From positions 51,652 to 112,257 of the forward strand of contig MKVB01000009.1 of assembly GCA_001899085.1 (NCBI GenBank): a stretch of 60,606 bases of DNA. The letters are read 5' to 3'. The stretch comes from Devosia sp. 66-14. Its GTDB lineage: Bacteria > Pseudomonadota > Alphaproteobacteria > Rhizobiales > Devosiaceae. A program made the position numbers and the translations under genes. This document shows, piece by piece, positions 24,899 through 33,167 of this stretch (its first letter is position 1; the number at the start of each line of letters is the position of its first letter). The notes under the pieces are model-generated. The model did no database searches. It had not been told where the DNA came from and saw nothing but the letters and a program-made list of their open reading frames with translations.

Positions 24899-25324
24899 AT
24901 GAAGCGCACCGCGACCGCCAACTGGAAGGGATCGTTGCAGGAAGGGGCCGGCACGCTCGACGTGATGAGCGGCGCCTTCGCCGCGCTGCCCTATACGTTC
25001 AAGGGCAGGTTCGTCGACGAGAGCGGCAAATCCGGCACCAATCCCGAGGAGTTGATCGGAGCGGCGCATTCGGGTTGCTACGCCATGCAGCTCAGCCACT
25101 TTCTCGCCGAGAACGGCACGCCGGCGGAAAACCTCAAGGTGACGGCCGCCATCGAGCTCATTCCTGGCACCGGCATCACCGGCAGTGCGCTGACGGTCGA
25201 GGGCAAGGTGCCCGGGATCGATGCGGCCAAGTTCGGCGAGTTGGCCGAGAAGGCCAAGGCCGAGTGCCCGGTGTCGCGGGCGCTGGGCGCCATCAACGTG
25301 ACGCTAGACGCCCGGCTGGTCTGA
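24899..25324 (+). CDS. OsmC/Ohr-family peroxidase
   Basis: A 141-residue OsmC-type thiol peroxidase: SGTNPEELIGAAHSGCYAMQLSH holds the first catalytic Cys and the late AKAECPVSRAL the second. OsmC proteins reduce organic hydroperoxides. GGAG precedes the ATG. The subgroup (starting KRTATANWKG) is OsmC rather than Ohr. Cytosolic; single gene. Confidence 0.92.
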   Translation: MKRTATANWKGSLQEGAGTLDVMSGAFAALPYTFKGRFVDESGKSGTNPEELIGAAHSGCYAMQLSHFLAENGTPAENLKVTAAIELIPGTGITGSALTVEGKVPGIDAAKFGELAEKAKAECPVSRALGAINVTLDARLV

Positions 25325-25341
25325 CCGCCATCGGCGTGAGA

Positions 25342-26052
25342 TCAGGCGTGGCGCCAGTCGGGCCACGCTGCCATCGAATGCACGCGACGGGTGTGGCGGT
25401 CTTCCTCGCCGAAGGGCGCCACTTCCCATTTCCATCGCAGGCCGTTGCGCGGCACCGGCCGGCCATGCAGCAGGTCGGCAGTGTCGAGCACCACGCCATG
25501 GCGGTTGAACACCCGGTAGTCGAGGTCGGTCACCAGGGTGACCGGGCAGCGCAATGTCGCCAGCCTGTCGAGATGGGCATCGACGACGGCGCGTTCCGCC
25601 CCAGGCGCCGCGCGTGCCAGCTGGCTGACCAGATTCAGCGAGATGACCCAGTCGAGATCGTCGATCGCGTCGAGGAAGCCGAGGGCGTCGGGTTGGTTCG
25701 CCGTCGAGAGGTCGCGCCAGTCGCGCCGAACATTGCTGTAGCGGTCGATGCGCTTGTCGATGCTCGACAGGTGGATGCGATCGACGAGGAGGACGCGCTT
25801 GAAGGTGCGGCAGAGCGACTCGATCGGCACATCGAACAACGGACCCGAGCCCAGCACCACCACGGTGCGGCGCGACGTCAGGTCATCGATGCTGGTATCG
25901 ATCAGGCCGCGCGAGTTGGCCAGATGCGGCGCCCAGGCCCGGGTCTGGCGCTGGCCGCGCGCCCACAGGCCCACCGCTTCGCCCAGATGCGGGCGGAAGG
26001 CCGGCGGCGTCGACCGGTAGCTCGCAGCATAGACCATGAGTTCGGCGAGCAT
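25342..26052 (-). CDS. Conserved hypothetical protein with Rossmann-like segment
   Basis: About 236 residues. I do not recognise a named family. One stretch (TVVVLGSGPLFDVPIESLCR, then FKRVLLVDRIH) looks like the SAM- or nucleotide-binding part of a Rossmann fold: strand, glycine loop, helix, next strand ending in an acidic residue. It is followed by DDLDWVISLNLVSQLA, resembling motif IV of methyltransferases. An S-adenosylmethionine-dependent enzyme is possible but not shown. Start may be ATG 26052 or 26037; neither has a good ribosome site. Confidence 0.6.
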   Translation of the reverse strand: MLAELMVYAASYRSTPPAFRPHLGEAVGLWARGQRQTRAWAPHLANSRGLIDTSIDDLTSRRTVVVLGSGPLFDVPIESLCRTFKRVLLVDRIHLSSIDKRIDRYSNVRRDWRDLSTANQPDALGFLDAIDDLDWVISLNLVSQLARAAPGAERAVVDAHLDRLATLRCPVTLVTDLDYRVFNRHGVVLDTADLLHGRPVPRNGLRWKWEVAPFGEEDRHTRRVHSMAAWPDWRHA

Positions 26053-26090
26053 CGGTCTGGACCCGGCAGCAGAATCGGGCGTGATCCTAA

Positions 26091-26125
26091 AGCACGTTGT
26101 CGTCCGGTTGAAACGGCGACGTGCT
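26091..26125. repeat. Short palindromic element, RIME-like
   Basis: AGCACGTTGTCG (26091-26102) pairs with CGACGTGCT (26117-26125) around CCGGTTGAAACGG. The core TTGAAACGGCGAC recurs at about 55987-56016 and, more loosely, at 45037-45073. This is typical of short mosaic palindromes found between genes in Rhizobiales. It lies in the gap between divergent genes, whose remainder (26126-26334) holds no gene I can support. Confidence 0.5.
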
Positions 26126-26334
26126 GCAAGTCTTTGGGCCGGCACGCTGTTGCAGGGAAAAACATCGGCAATCGGCGGCAGAGATGCGGACAGGCTGTTC
26201 GCAGCGGTGCTCCGAGGGAGAAGTGGCCGAGGTGCAACATTCGTCGTGGCGCGGCCGCAGAAAGGAAGAATTTCGCCGCAATTTCGTGCAGTTTGCGATG
26301 TCGTCGGATGGGGCCAAGGTTGCTTGCCTGGAAT

Positions 26335-27132
26335 ATGCTCAGATTTGCTGCGGCTGCGGTGTTCGTCGCCATGCCGTCGAGCGCTCTTGCCATGGGCTGT
26401 GACGGGCTGGTCGACGGCCCCAAAGGCACCGTCATGTCGGTGACCGACGGCGATACCGTGGTGCTCGACACCGGCGTGGTGGTCCGCCTGATCGGCACGC
26501 AGGCGCCCAAGCTGCCGCTCGGGCGCGAGGATTTCGAGACCTGGCCGAAGGCCGAGGAATCGCGGGCAGCGCTGGAAAAACTGACACTGGGCCAGCGCGT
26601 CGAGGTGCGGCACGGCGGCGAGCAGGTCGACCGGCACGGCCGCACCCTGGGCCAGCTGTTCGTGGCCGGCCCGCCCGAGCTCTGGGTGCAGCAGCGAATG
26701 GTCGCCGACGGCTGGGCCCGGGTCTACTCGTTTCCCGACAATCGTGCATGTCTGCCACAGTTGCTGGCTGCCGAGGGTTCGGCGCGGCTGATGAAGCTTG
26801 GCATCTGGGCCGATCCCTACTATCTCGTGCGGCGGGCGGACCGGCCGGCTGAACTGGCCGGACGCCTGGGTCACTACGAGCTGGTGGAGGGTCGGGTGCT
26901 TCTCGCCGATGAGGCGCAGGGGCGCATCTACCTGAATTTTGGCCGATCGTGGAAAGAGGACTTCACTGCCGTGCTCGAGCGGCCGGCGGTCCAGTTGTTT
27001 TCGCGCTCCGGCCTCGATCCCCTCAAGCTCGAGGGCGCCCTCGTGCGGATCAGAGGCTGGGTGGACGAGGTTGATGGCCCGCGGGTCGAAGTCACCCATC
27101 CAGAGCAGATAGAGGTTCTCCTCGCTCCATGA
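26335..27132 (+). CDS. Thermonuclease-fold protein lacking key active-site residues
   Basis: A 265-residue exported protein with a signal peptide (LRFAAAAVFVAM ... ALA) and an SNase (OB-fold) domain. It keeps VSVTDGDTVVLDTG-like and DRHGRTLGQLF segments (the second catalytic Arg), but the metal/base region reads RLIGTQAPKLPLG where nucleases have a DxPE-type motif, so the Ca-binding Asp and general-base Glu are replaced. A second domain follows. Start ATG 26335; ATG 26308 is possible. The stop overlaps the M48 gene by 4 bp. Confidence 0.75.
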   Translation: MLRFAAAAVFVAMPSSALAMGCDGLVDGPKGTVMSVTDGDTVVLDTGVVVRLIGTQAPKLPLGREDFETWPKAEESRAALEKLTLGQRVEVRHGGEQVDRHGRTLGQLFVAGPPELWVQQRMVADGWARVYSFPDNRACLPQLLAAEGSARLMKLGIWADPYYLVRRADRPAELAGRLGHYELVEGRVLLADEAQGRIYLNFGRSWKEDFTAVLERPAVQLFSRSGLDPLKLEGALVRIRGWVDEVDGPRVEVTHPEQIEVLLAP

Positions 27133-28595
27133 AGTCGCGTTCGATGATCACGGCGCTCGGCGCCCCGCTCGCAGTGGCACTCCTCGCGGTGCTCGCCGCC
27201 TGCTCGAGCCTGCCCGGCGTCACGACCAGCCGCACCGAAGGCCAGAACGCGCCGGTGGTCACCTCCGACGATCCGGAGGAAGACGCGATCGGGGCGCGGG
27301 AGCATCCGCGCATCGTCGCCTCCTATGGCGGCATCTACTCGGACCGCCAGGCCGAGATCATGATCGCGCGCATCGTCGGGCGGCTGCTCGCAGCGGCCGA
27401 CCAGCCGAACCAGAAGTTCACCGTCACCATTCTCGATACCGCCGAGGTCAACGCCTTCGCTCTGCCAGGCGGCTATGTCTACGTCACCCGCGGCATCCTG
27501 GCGCTCGCTTCGGACACTTCGGAGATCGCAGCGGTGCTGGCGCACGAGATCGCGCACGTGACGCTGAAACATGCGCGCGCCCGCACCAACCGCGTGCGCA
27601 CCAACGAGATCGTCGACAAGGTGGTGACCGGGGTATTCGGTGCCGACACCGCCACCGATCAGGCTTCCAACCGCTCGAAGATGTCGCTGGCGGCGTTCAG
27701 CCAGCAGCAGGAACTGGCTGCCGACAAGGAAGGCATCCTGACCTCCGGTCGGGCCGGCTACGATCCGCATGCGGCGGCGCGCTTCCTCGGCGCCATGGGC
27801 CGGTTCGCGCATTTCTCGGCCGGCGATGCCGACCAGGAAGGCGATTTCCTCTCGTCCCACCCCTCGACCCCGGATCGCATCCAGAAGGCGATCGAGACGG
27901 CCCGCGCCTTCTTCGGCGCGCCGGGCCTCGGTGAAACCGACCGGGACGGCTACATGGCCGGCATCGAAGGCCTAGCTTTCGGCGACAGCCCGGCACAGGG
28001 CGCGGTGGTGGGCCGGCGCTACATCAACCCGACGCTAAAGTTCACCTTCGAGGTGCCTTCCAACTACACGCTGCAGATCTCCAAGGGCGCCGTGGTGGGC
28101 GTCGCCGGCGAGGGCGAGGCAGTGCGCTTCGACAGTGCCGAAGTGCCGGCATCCATGGGGCTCGAGGATTACCTCAAGTCGGGCTGGATCGCCGGGCTGC
28201 AGCCGACGACGGTGAAGCGCGAAAGCGCCAACGGCTTCGAGATGGCGACCGGTGTCGCAGTCACGCCGCAGTGGAATTTCCGCGTCGCGGTGGTGCGCCA
28301 TGATGGGCGGGTTTATCGCTTCATCTTCGCCGCCAAGTTCGACAGCCCGGCCTTCACCAAGGCCGCCGAAGCGACGCTGAAGAGTTTCCGCGGCGCCACC
28401 GCCAAGGACCTGGGGCAGGTCAAGAAGCTGGTGGTTCGCACGGTCACTGCCGGCAGCGTCGATACCGCGGATTCGCTGGCGCGCCGGATGAACGGGCTGA
28501 GCCGGGGCACCGACCTGTTCTACATCCTCAACAACCTCTACCCGGGCGACACCCTGGTCGCCGGGCAGAAGTACAAGATCGTCACCGTCGAATAG
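27129..28595 (+). CDS. M48-family metalloprotease lipoprotein
   Basis: A 488-residue periplasmic protease. The lipoprotein signal ends LAAC (Cys25). The zinc motif HEIAH gives His139, Glu140 and His143, and the third ligand is Glu195 in QQQELAADKEG. The C-terminal half ends in a LysM-like unit (DSLARRMNGL ... DLFYILNNLYPGDTLVAGQKYKIV). It resembles BepA/YfgC-type envelope quality-control proteases but is not their exact layout. ATGA overlap with the thermonuclease-fold gene implies co-expression. Confidence 0.9.
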   Translation: MKSRSMITALGAPLAVALLAVLAACSSLPGVTTSRTEGQNAPVVTSDDPEEDAIGAREHPRIVASYGGIYSDRQAEIMIARIVGRLLAAADQPNQKFTVTILDTAEVNAFALPGGYVYVTRGILALASDTSEIAAVLAHEIAHVTLKHARARTNRVRTNEIVDKVVTGVFGADTATDQASNRSKMSLAAFSQQQELAADKEGILTSGRAGYDPHAAARFLGAMGRFAHFSAGDADQEGDFLSSHPSTPDRIQKAIETARAFFGAPGLGETDRDGYMAGIEGLAFGDSPAQGAVVGRRYINPTLKFTFEVPSNYTLQISKGAVVGVAGEGEAVRFDSAEVPASMGLEDYLKSGWIAGLQPTTVKRESANGFEMATGVAVTPQWNFRVAVVRHDGRVYRFIFAAKFDSPAFTKAAEATLKSFRGATAKDLGQVKKLVVRTVTAGSVDTADSLARRMNGLSRGTDLFYILNNLYPGDTLVAGQKYKIVTVE

Positions 28596-28604
28596 GGCGC
28601 GCCC

Positions 28605-29012
28605 TTAGCCCGGCAGCAGCCAGCGCACCGCCCAGTAGCCGCCGAGCGCGGTGACGGCGGTGAGCGCCGTGCCCCAGGCGACGTCGATCAGGCTTAGGCT
28701 CACCGGCCAGTTGCGCAGGGTCGAGAGGTTGGTGAAGTCATAGGTGCCGTAGGCGACGAGGCCGAGCAGGGCGCCGTAGCCGAGAGCCGTGAGCCAACTG
28801 CGCGCTTCGATAGCGGGCAGGATGGCAAAGACCACCACCCCGACCAGGTAGAGCAGGTAGAAAACGCCCGCCACCGCGAGGTTGGGGCGCTCGGCGAGCA
28901 GATCGCCCAGCTGAGGCTGGTAGATGCGCGGCACCATGGTGGTCAGCCAGATGGCGTCGAGCACCAGCATGGTGATGGCGGCGCCGACATAGGCGACGAG
29001 GGCGGGTGGCAT
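28605..29012 (-). CDS. DUF2177 membrane protein
   Basis: A 135-residue inner-membrane protein with four helices. DUF2177 features are LVLDAIWLTTMVPRIYQPQLG, VFYLLYLVGVVVFAI and GYGALLGLVAYGTYDFTNL. Function unknown. The family often occurs next to DUF1365, FAD-oxidoreductase and DUF1295 genes, as here, where it is divergent from them across a 174-bp intergenic region. Confidence 0.88.
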   Translation of the reverse strand: MPPALVAYVGAAITMLVLDAIWLTTMVPRIYQPQLGDLLAERPNLAVAGVFYLLYLVGVVVFAILPAIEARSWLTALGYGALLGLVAYGTYDFTNLSTLRNWPVSLSLIDVAWGTALTAVTALGGYWAVRWLLPG

Positions 29013-29119
29013 GCGGCGGGCTCCTTGTGGGGTGTCGCTTGCTCTTGCAAGCGGTGCCTCGGTTTGACTGGAAGGAACGGCTGCAAGGCGACAACTGTTT
29101 CGGCCGCCAGAGTTTTTTG

Positions 29120-29134
29120 TCGCGACTGAAACAA
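29120..29134 (+). promoter_or_regulatory. Motif shared with the ferritin-like operon
   Basis: TCGCGACTGAAACAA lies 52 bp before the GTG at 29187 and matches 13 of 15 bases of the minus-strand site at 10486-10500. Downstream is CGTA at 29150-29153, 17 bp after GAAAC, which resembles an extracytoplasmic-function sigma promoter, but the other site does not have the same spacing. In the same gap, GGAAC (29076 region) lies 17 bp before TGTT on the plus strand. Confidence 0.35.
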
Positions 29135-29186
29135 TTGCCGCGTCTTATCCGTAGTTCCTCCCATCGACAGCGGATGGGAAATTCAG

Positions 29187-30533
29187 GTGCGACATCTCCA
29201 CCAAGACCAGGCACGGGCGTCCGGACGGCGCATCGCAATCATCGGCGCAGGCGTGGCCGGACTGTCGGCAGCCTGGCTGTTGAGCCGGCGGCACGAGGTG
29301 GTGCTGTACGAGGCCAATGACTGGCTGGGCGGGCACGCCAACACGGTGGATGTCGAGTGCCCGGAAGGGCCGATCGCCGTCGATACCGGCTTCATCGTCT
29401 ACAACCCCGGCAACTACCCCAACTTCACCGCGCTGCTGGATCACCTGATGGTGCCCAGCGTCGATTCCGACATGTCGCTTGGCGTGTCGGTGGGCGACGG
29501 GCGGATCGAATACTCCAGCCGGCCGTTTGGGCTGTTCGGCCAGAAGCGCAACCTCGTCAACCCGCGGTTCTGGCGGATGATCGCCGACATCGTGAAGTTC
29601 TACCAGGTGACGCGCGGCCTCGACGAACGCACGGTCGACGCCATCTCGCTCGGCGAGTTCCTCGATCGCGGCGGCTGGTCGCGGGCGCTGGTCGAGGAAC
29701 ATGTGCTGCCGATGTGCGCGGCGATCTGGTCGACGACTTCGGATCAGATGCGGCAGTACCCGATGCGCTCGTTCCTCCGCTTCTTCACCAGCCATGGGCT
29801 GCTGCAGATCGCCAACCGGCCGCAATGGCGCACGGTGCTCGGCGGCAGCCGCAGCTATGTCGAGGCGCTGATGGCCGATATCGGCACTGCGATGCAGCGC
29901 CGCCCCGCCGCCACGGGCATCAGCCGCCAGGGCGGCCTGGTGATGGTCGACGATGCCGCGGGCGGGCGCGAAGTGTTCACGGACGTGGTGATCGGCGCCC
30001 ATGCCGACGAGGCGCTGGGACTGCTCGACGACCCCTCCGACGACGAGCGGGCAGTGCTCGGCGCCTTCCGCTACACCCCCAATGTCGCGGTGCTGCACGA
30101 CGATCCCGCGCTGATGCCGCGGCGCCGGTCGGTGTGGGCCAGCTGGAACTATATCGGCTCGGACGATCTGCGCTCCGACCGGCCGCTCTGCGTCAGCTAC
30201 TGGATGAACCACCTGCAATCGCTGCGAACGCGCCGGCAGCTGTTCCTGACGCTGAACCCGTCGCGGCCGCCGCGGCCGGAGAGCATCGTGCGCAGCTTTG
30301 AATATACCCACCCGCTGTTCGACCATGCGGCGCTGGCGGCGCAGGAAGAGCTGTGGCGGCTGCAGGGCGTGCGCAACACCTGGTTCTGCGGCAGTTATTT
30401 CGGCTACGGCTTCCACGAGGATGCGCTGCAGTCGGGCCTGGCGGTGGCCGGCCAGTTCGGCATCAGTCCGCCCTGGGCAGCGCAACGCAGCCGCATCGCC
30501 ATGGCCCCGGCGGTGCTGGAGACGGCGCAGTGA
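29187..30533 (+). CDS. FAD-dependent amine-oxidase-like oxidoreductase
   Basis: A 448-residue flavoprotein. RIAIIGAGVAGLSAAWLLSRR with downstream Glu in VVLYEANDWLGGHANT is the FAD-binding Rossmann motif with the GG doublet of the amine-oxidase/desaturase group (COG2907 type). The segment DTGFIVYNPGNYPNF and the C-terminal TWFCGSYFGYGFHEDAL are typical of this subfamily. In the known sigma-E regulon of Rhodobacter sphaeroides a relative sits beside DUF1365 and a CFA synthase-like gene. GTG start. The stop overlaps the DUF1365 GTG. Confidence 0.9.
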   Translation: MRHLHQDQARASGRRIAIIGAGVAGLSAAWLLSRRHEVVLYEANDWLGGHANTVDVECPEGPIAVDTGFIVYNPGNYPNFTALLDHLMVPSVDSDMSLGVSVGDGRIEYSSRPFGLFGQKRNLVNPRFWRMIADIVKFYQVTRGLDERTVDAISLGEFLDRGGWSRALVEEHVLPMCAAIWSTTSDQMRQYPMRSFLRFFTSHGLLQIANRPQWRTVLGGSRSYVEALMADIGTAMQRRPAATGISRQGGLVMVDDAAGGREVFTDVVIGAHADEALGLLDDPSDDERAVLGAFRYTPNVAVLHDDPALMPRRRSVWASWNYIGSDDLRSDRPLCVSYWMNHLQSLRTRRQLFLTLNPSRPPRPESIVRSFEYTHPLFDHAALAAQEELWRLQGVRNTWFCGSYFGYGFHEDALQSGLAVAGQFGISPPWAAQRSRIAMAPAVLETAQ

Positions 30534-31324
30534 GATCGGCGCTCTATCGCGGCGAGGTGGCTCATAGCCGGCTCCGGCCGAAGCGGCACGATCTCCGTTA
30601 CAAGGTGTTCTGCCTGCTGCTCGACCTCGACGAGCTCGAGGCGCTCACCGGGCGCTTTCGGCTGCTCGGCATCGAGCGGCCTGGTATTCTCAGCTTCCGC
30701 CAGTCCGACCACGGCGATGGACGGCAGCCGCTCAAGGCGTGGGCGGCCGAGCGCCTGGCGGAGGCCGGCATCGGCTATGACGGCGGGCGGATCGAGCTGC
30801 TCTGCTACCCCCGCCTGCTCGGTTTCGTGTTCAATCCGCTGAGCGTCTATTTCTGCCATCGGCAGGATGGGCGCCTCGCCGGCATTCTCTACGAAGTGCA
30901 CAACACCCATGGCGAGCGCCACACCTATGCGCTGCCGGCAACTGGCGACGAGCGGGTGGTGCGGCATGCGGCGCGAAAGCAGTTCTTCGTGTCGCCATTC
31001 ATGCCGATGGATTGCACCTATCGCTTCCGCATCACGGCGCCGCAGGAGCGCGTCGGCATCTCGATCCTCGAAGACGATACCGAGGGGCTGCTGCTCACCG
31101 CCAGCTTCAGCGGACGGCGCGAGGCGCTGTCGAACCGGGCGTTGTGGCGGGCTTTCGCCGGCTACCCGCTGATGACGCTCAAAGTGGTCGCCGGCATCCA
31201 TTGGGAGGCGCTGAAGCTGCTGGCCAAGGGCGTGCCGATCTTCGACTGGTCTCCGGCGCCGCGCCGGGTGGCCTCGGGCACCGTGCCGATAGTGGAGCGC
31301 GCCCCGCTGGAGCGGATCGAATGA
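30530..31324 (+). CDS. DUF1365 family protein
   Basis: A 264-residue DUF1365 protein: SALYRGEVAHSRLRPKRHDLRYKVF, then LLCYPRLLGFVFNPLSVYFCH, VHNTHGERHTY and KQFFVSPFMPMDCTYRFR are all family hallmarks. Biochemical role unresolved; genetic association suggests modification of membrane fatty acids. GTG start overlaps the oxidoreductase stop (GTGA), and its own stop overlaps the DUF1295 ATG (ATGA). Confidence 0.9.
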   Translation: MRSALYRGEVAHSRLRPKRHDLRYKVFCLLLDLDELEALTGRFRLLGIERPGILSFRQSDHGDGRQPLKAWAAERLAEAGIGYDGGRIELLCYPRLLGFVFNPLSVYFCHRQDGRLAGILYEVHNTHGERHTYALPATGDERVVRHAARKQFFVSPFMPMDCTYRFRITAPQERVGISILEDDTEGLLLTASFSGRREALSNRALWRAFAGYPLMTLKVVAGIHWEALKLLAKGVPIFDWSPAPRRVASGTVPIVERAPLERIE

Positions 31325-32103
31325 CGATCGTTCCGGCGATCGTGGTCGCCGCGGCGTCGCTGTCCGTGGTGATGGCGCTGGCCTGGTGGGTGGTGATCGC
31401 CTCCGGCCGCTCCGGCTGGGCCGATACGTTCTGGAGCTATGGCACCGGTCTGGTCGGGGTTGCTGCGCTGTGGTGGGCTTCCGGCAACATGCTGGAGGGT
31501 CGGATGCTGCTCGTCGCCGCGCTGCTGGGGCTCTGGGCGCTGCGGCTGGGCACCCATATTGCGCGCCGGACTCTCAATGGAGGCGACGATCCCCGCTATG
31601 CCGAGCTTCGCCGCGACTGGGGCGAGCGCTATCGCAGCCAGCTTTTCGTGTTTCTGCAAATCCAGGCCGCGGCAGCCCTGGTGCTGGTGATCGCGGTGCT
31701 CACGGCCGCCGGCAATCCGGCGCCACTCGGGGTAGGCGACGTGCTCGGCATCGTCATCGCGCTGTTCGCCATAGCCGGCGAGGCGGTGAGCGATGCGCAA
31801 CTCAGCGCCTTCAAGGCCGACCGGGCCAATGCCGGCAGGGTGTGTGACGTCGGCCTGTGGTCGCTCAGCCGGCACCCGAACTATTTCTTCGAGTGGCTGT
31901 ACTGGCTGGCCTATCCCGCGATCGGCATCGGCCTCGGCTATCCATGGGGCTGGCTGACGCTCCTGGCCCCGGTGATGATGTACTGGCTGCTGGTGCACGT
32001 CTCGGGCATCCCGCCGCTGGAAGCGCATATGCTGCGCTCGCGCGGCGACCGGTTCGGCGCCTACCAGCAGCGCGTCCGGGCGTTCTGGCCGATCCCGAAA
32101 TAG
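31321..32103 (+). CDS. DUF1295 membrane protein, steroid 5-alpha-reductase-like
   Basis: A 260-residue protein with about seven membrane helices. The DUF1295 signature is near the C-terminus: GLWSLSRHPNYFFEWLYWLAYPAIG, followed by SGIPPLEAHMLRSRGDRFGAYQQRV. Relatives include isoprenylcysteine methyltransferases and steroid reductases, so it could methylate or reduce a lipid; this is inference. ATGA overlap with DUF1365 makes the three genes one translational unit. Converges on the Nudix gene. Confidence 0.88.
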   Translation: MTIVPAIVVAAASLSVVMALAWWVVIASGRSGWADTFWSYGTGLVGVAALWWASGNMLEGRMLLVAALLGLWALRLGTHIARRTLNGGDDPRYAELRRDWGERYRSQLFVFLQIQAAAALVLVIAVLTAAGNPAPLGVGDVLGIVIALFAIAGEAVSDAQLSAFKADRANAGRVCDVGLWSLSRHPNYFFEWLYWLAYPAIGIGLGYPWGWLTLLAPVMMYWLLVHVSGIPPLEAHMLRSRGDRFGAYQQRVRAFWPIPK

Positions 32104-32109
32104 TGGCGT

Positions 32110-32535
32110 TCAGCGGCTGCGGAGGTGCGCCGGCAGGATGTGGTCGCGCGACAGCACCGCCAGCCGAAGCTGACCGGGATTGGCGGGGTCGACCCAGCGG
32201 ATCTCCTCGATTTCGGCCTGTGGCGTCGGCTCCCCGGTCAAGGGGAGGCAGAAGGCTTCGGCAATGACCATGGTGTTCTCTTCGTGCGCGGCGGGAGCGG
32301 AGAAGCTTCCGAGATAGCTGGCCGTGCCCGGATCGATCTCGAGAGCGAGTTCCTCGCGCAGCTCGCGCACCAAAGCCTGCTCCGGCGCTTCGCCAGGCTC
32401 GAGCTTGCCACCGGGCTGCATGAAGATCTCGGTACCGCGCTTGCGCACCAGCAGCACCCGGCGATCGGGCCCGACGAGGACGGCGGCGGCAATGAAGATC
32501 GAGCGGGGTGTGGCGGTAGTCGGCGAGGCAAGCAT
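32110..32535 (-). CDS. Nudix hydrolase
   Basis: A 141-residue Nudix protein with a complete signature: GKLEPGEAPEQALVRELREEL matches Gx5Ex7REx2EE and hydrophobic. Cleaves nucleoside diphosphate derivatives; substrate unknown. It follows the carD terminator on the same strand and so probably has its own promoter in the short 70-bp gap. Confidence 0.88.
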   Translation of the reverse strand: MLASPTTATPRSIFIAAAVLVGPDRRVLLVRKRGTEIFMQPGGKLEPGEAPEQALVRELREELALEIDPGTASYLGSFSAPAAHEENTMVIAEAFCLPLTGEPTPQAEIEEIRWVDPANPGQLRLAVLSRDHILPAHLRSR

Positions 32536-32550
32536 GGGCGCGTCCGTGGG

Positions 32551-32584
32551 CAGAAACAGAAAGGGCCGGTCTTGCGACCGGCCC
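32551..32584 (-). terminator. Rho-independent terminator of carD
   Basis: On the minus strand GGGCCGGTC-GCAA-GACCGGCCC (32563-32584) is a perfect 9-bp stem with a GNRA tetraloop, followed by the T-rich run TTTCTGTTTCT (32551-32562). It lies 23 bp after the carD stop codon. Confidence 0.9.
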
Positions 32585-32606
32585 CGATGCGTTACGTCGC
32601 TTGCGC

Positions 32607-33167
32607 TTACGCGGCTTCTTCGGCGTCCGCGGCGTCCGACTTCGGACCGCGGCGCGGCGACTTGGCGAGGTTCTTCTCGATCAGTTGCACGGCCTCGGTG
32701 AGGGTGATCTTGTTGACCGCCGACACTTCGCGGCTCATGCGGTCCATCGCCTGCTCGAACAGCTGGCGTTCCGAGTAGGACTGCTCGGGCTGATCATCGG
32801 AGCGGAACAGGTCCCGCACCACTTCGGAGATGGCGATAAGGTCGCCGGAATTGATCTTGGCTTCGTATTCCTGGGCGCGGCGCGACCACATGGTGCGCTT
32901 GACGCGGGCGCGGCCGGTGACGGTCTCCAGAGCCTTCTTGACCTCGTCCTCTTCGGCGAGTTTGCGCATGCCGACGGACTTGATCTTGGCGACGGGAACA
33001 CGAAGGGTCAGCTTATCCTGCTCGAACGAGATGACGAACAGCTCGAGGGTCAGCCCCGCGACTTCCTGTTCCTCGATCGAGGTGATGAGACCGACGCCAT
33101 GCGCCGGGTAGACGATGTACTCGCCCGTCTTGAATCCAAGCCGCTGCTGAGGCTTCTTGGTGACCAT
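32607..33167 (-). CDS. CarD-family transcription regulator
   Basis: A 186-residue CarD/CdnL-type protein that binds the RNA polymerase beta subunit and stabilises open complexes, notably at rRNA promoters. The N-terminal Tudor-like domain contains FKTGEYIVYPAHGVGLI and the region ends in VPVAKIKSVGMRKL. The C-terminal helical part has RARVKRTMWSRRAQEYEAKI and the conserved Trp. An AGGAG sits before the ATG. Ends at a strong terminator. Confidence 0.93.
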   Translation of the reverse strand: MVTKKPQQRLGFKTGEYIVYPAHGVGLITSIEEQEVAGLTLELFVISFEQDKLTLRVPVAKIKSVGMRKLAEEDEVKKALETVTGRARVKRTMWSRRAQEYEAKINSGDLIAISEVVRDLFRSDDQPEQSYSERQLFEQAMDRMSREVSAVNKITLTEAVQLIEKNLAKSPRRGPKSDAADAEEAA

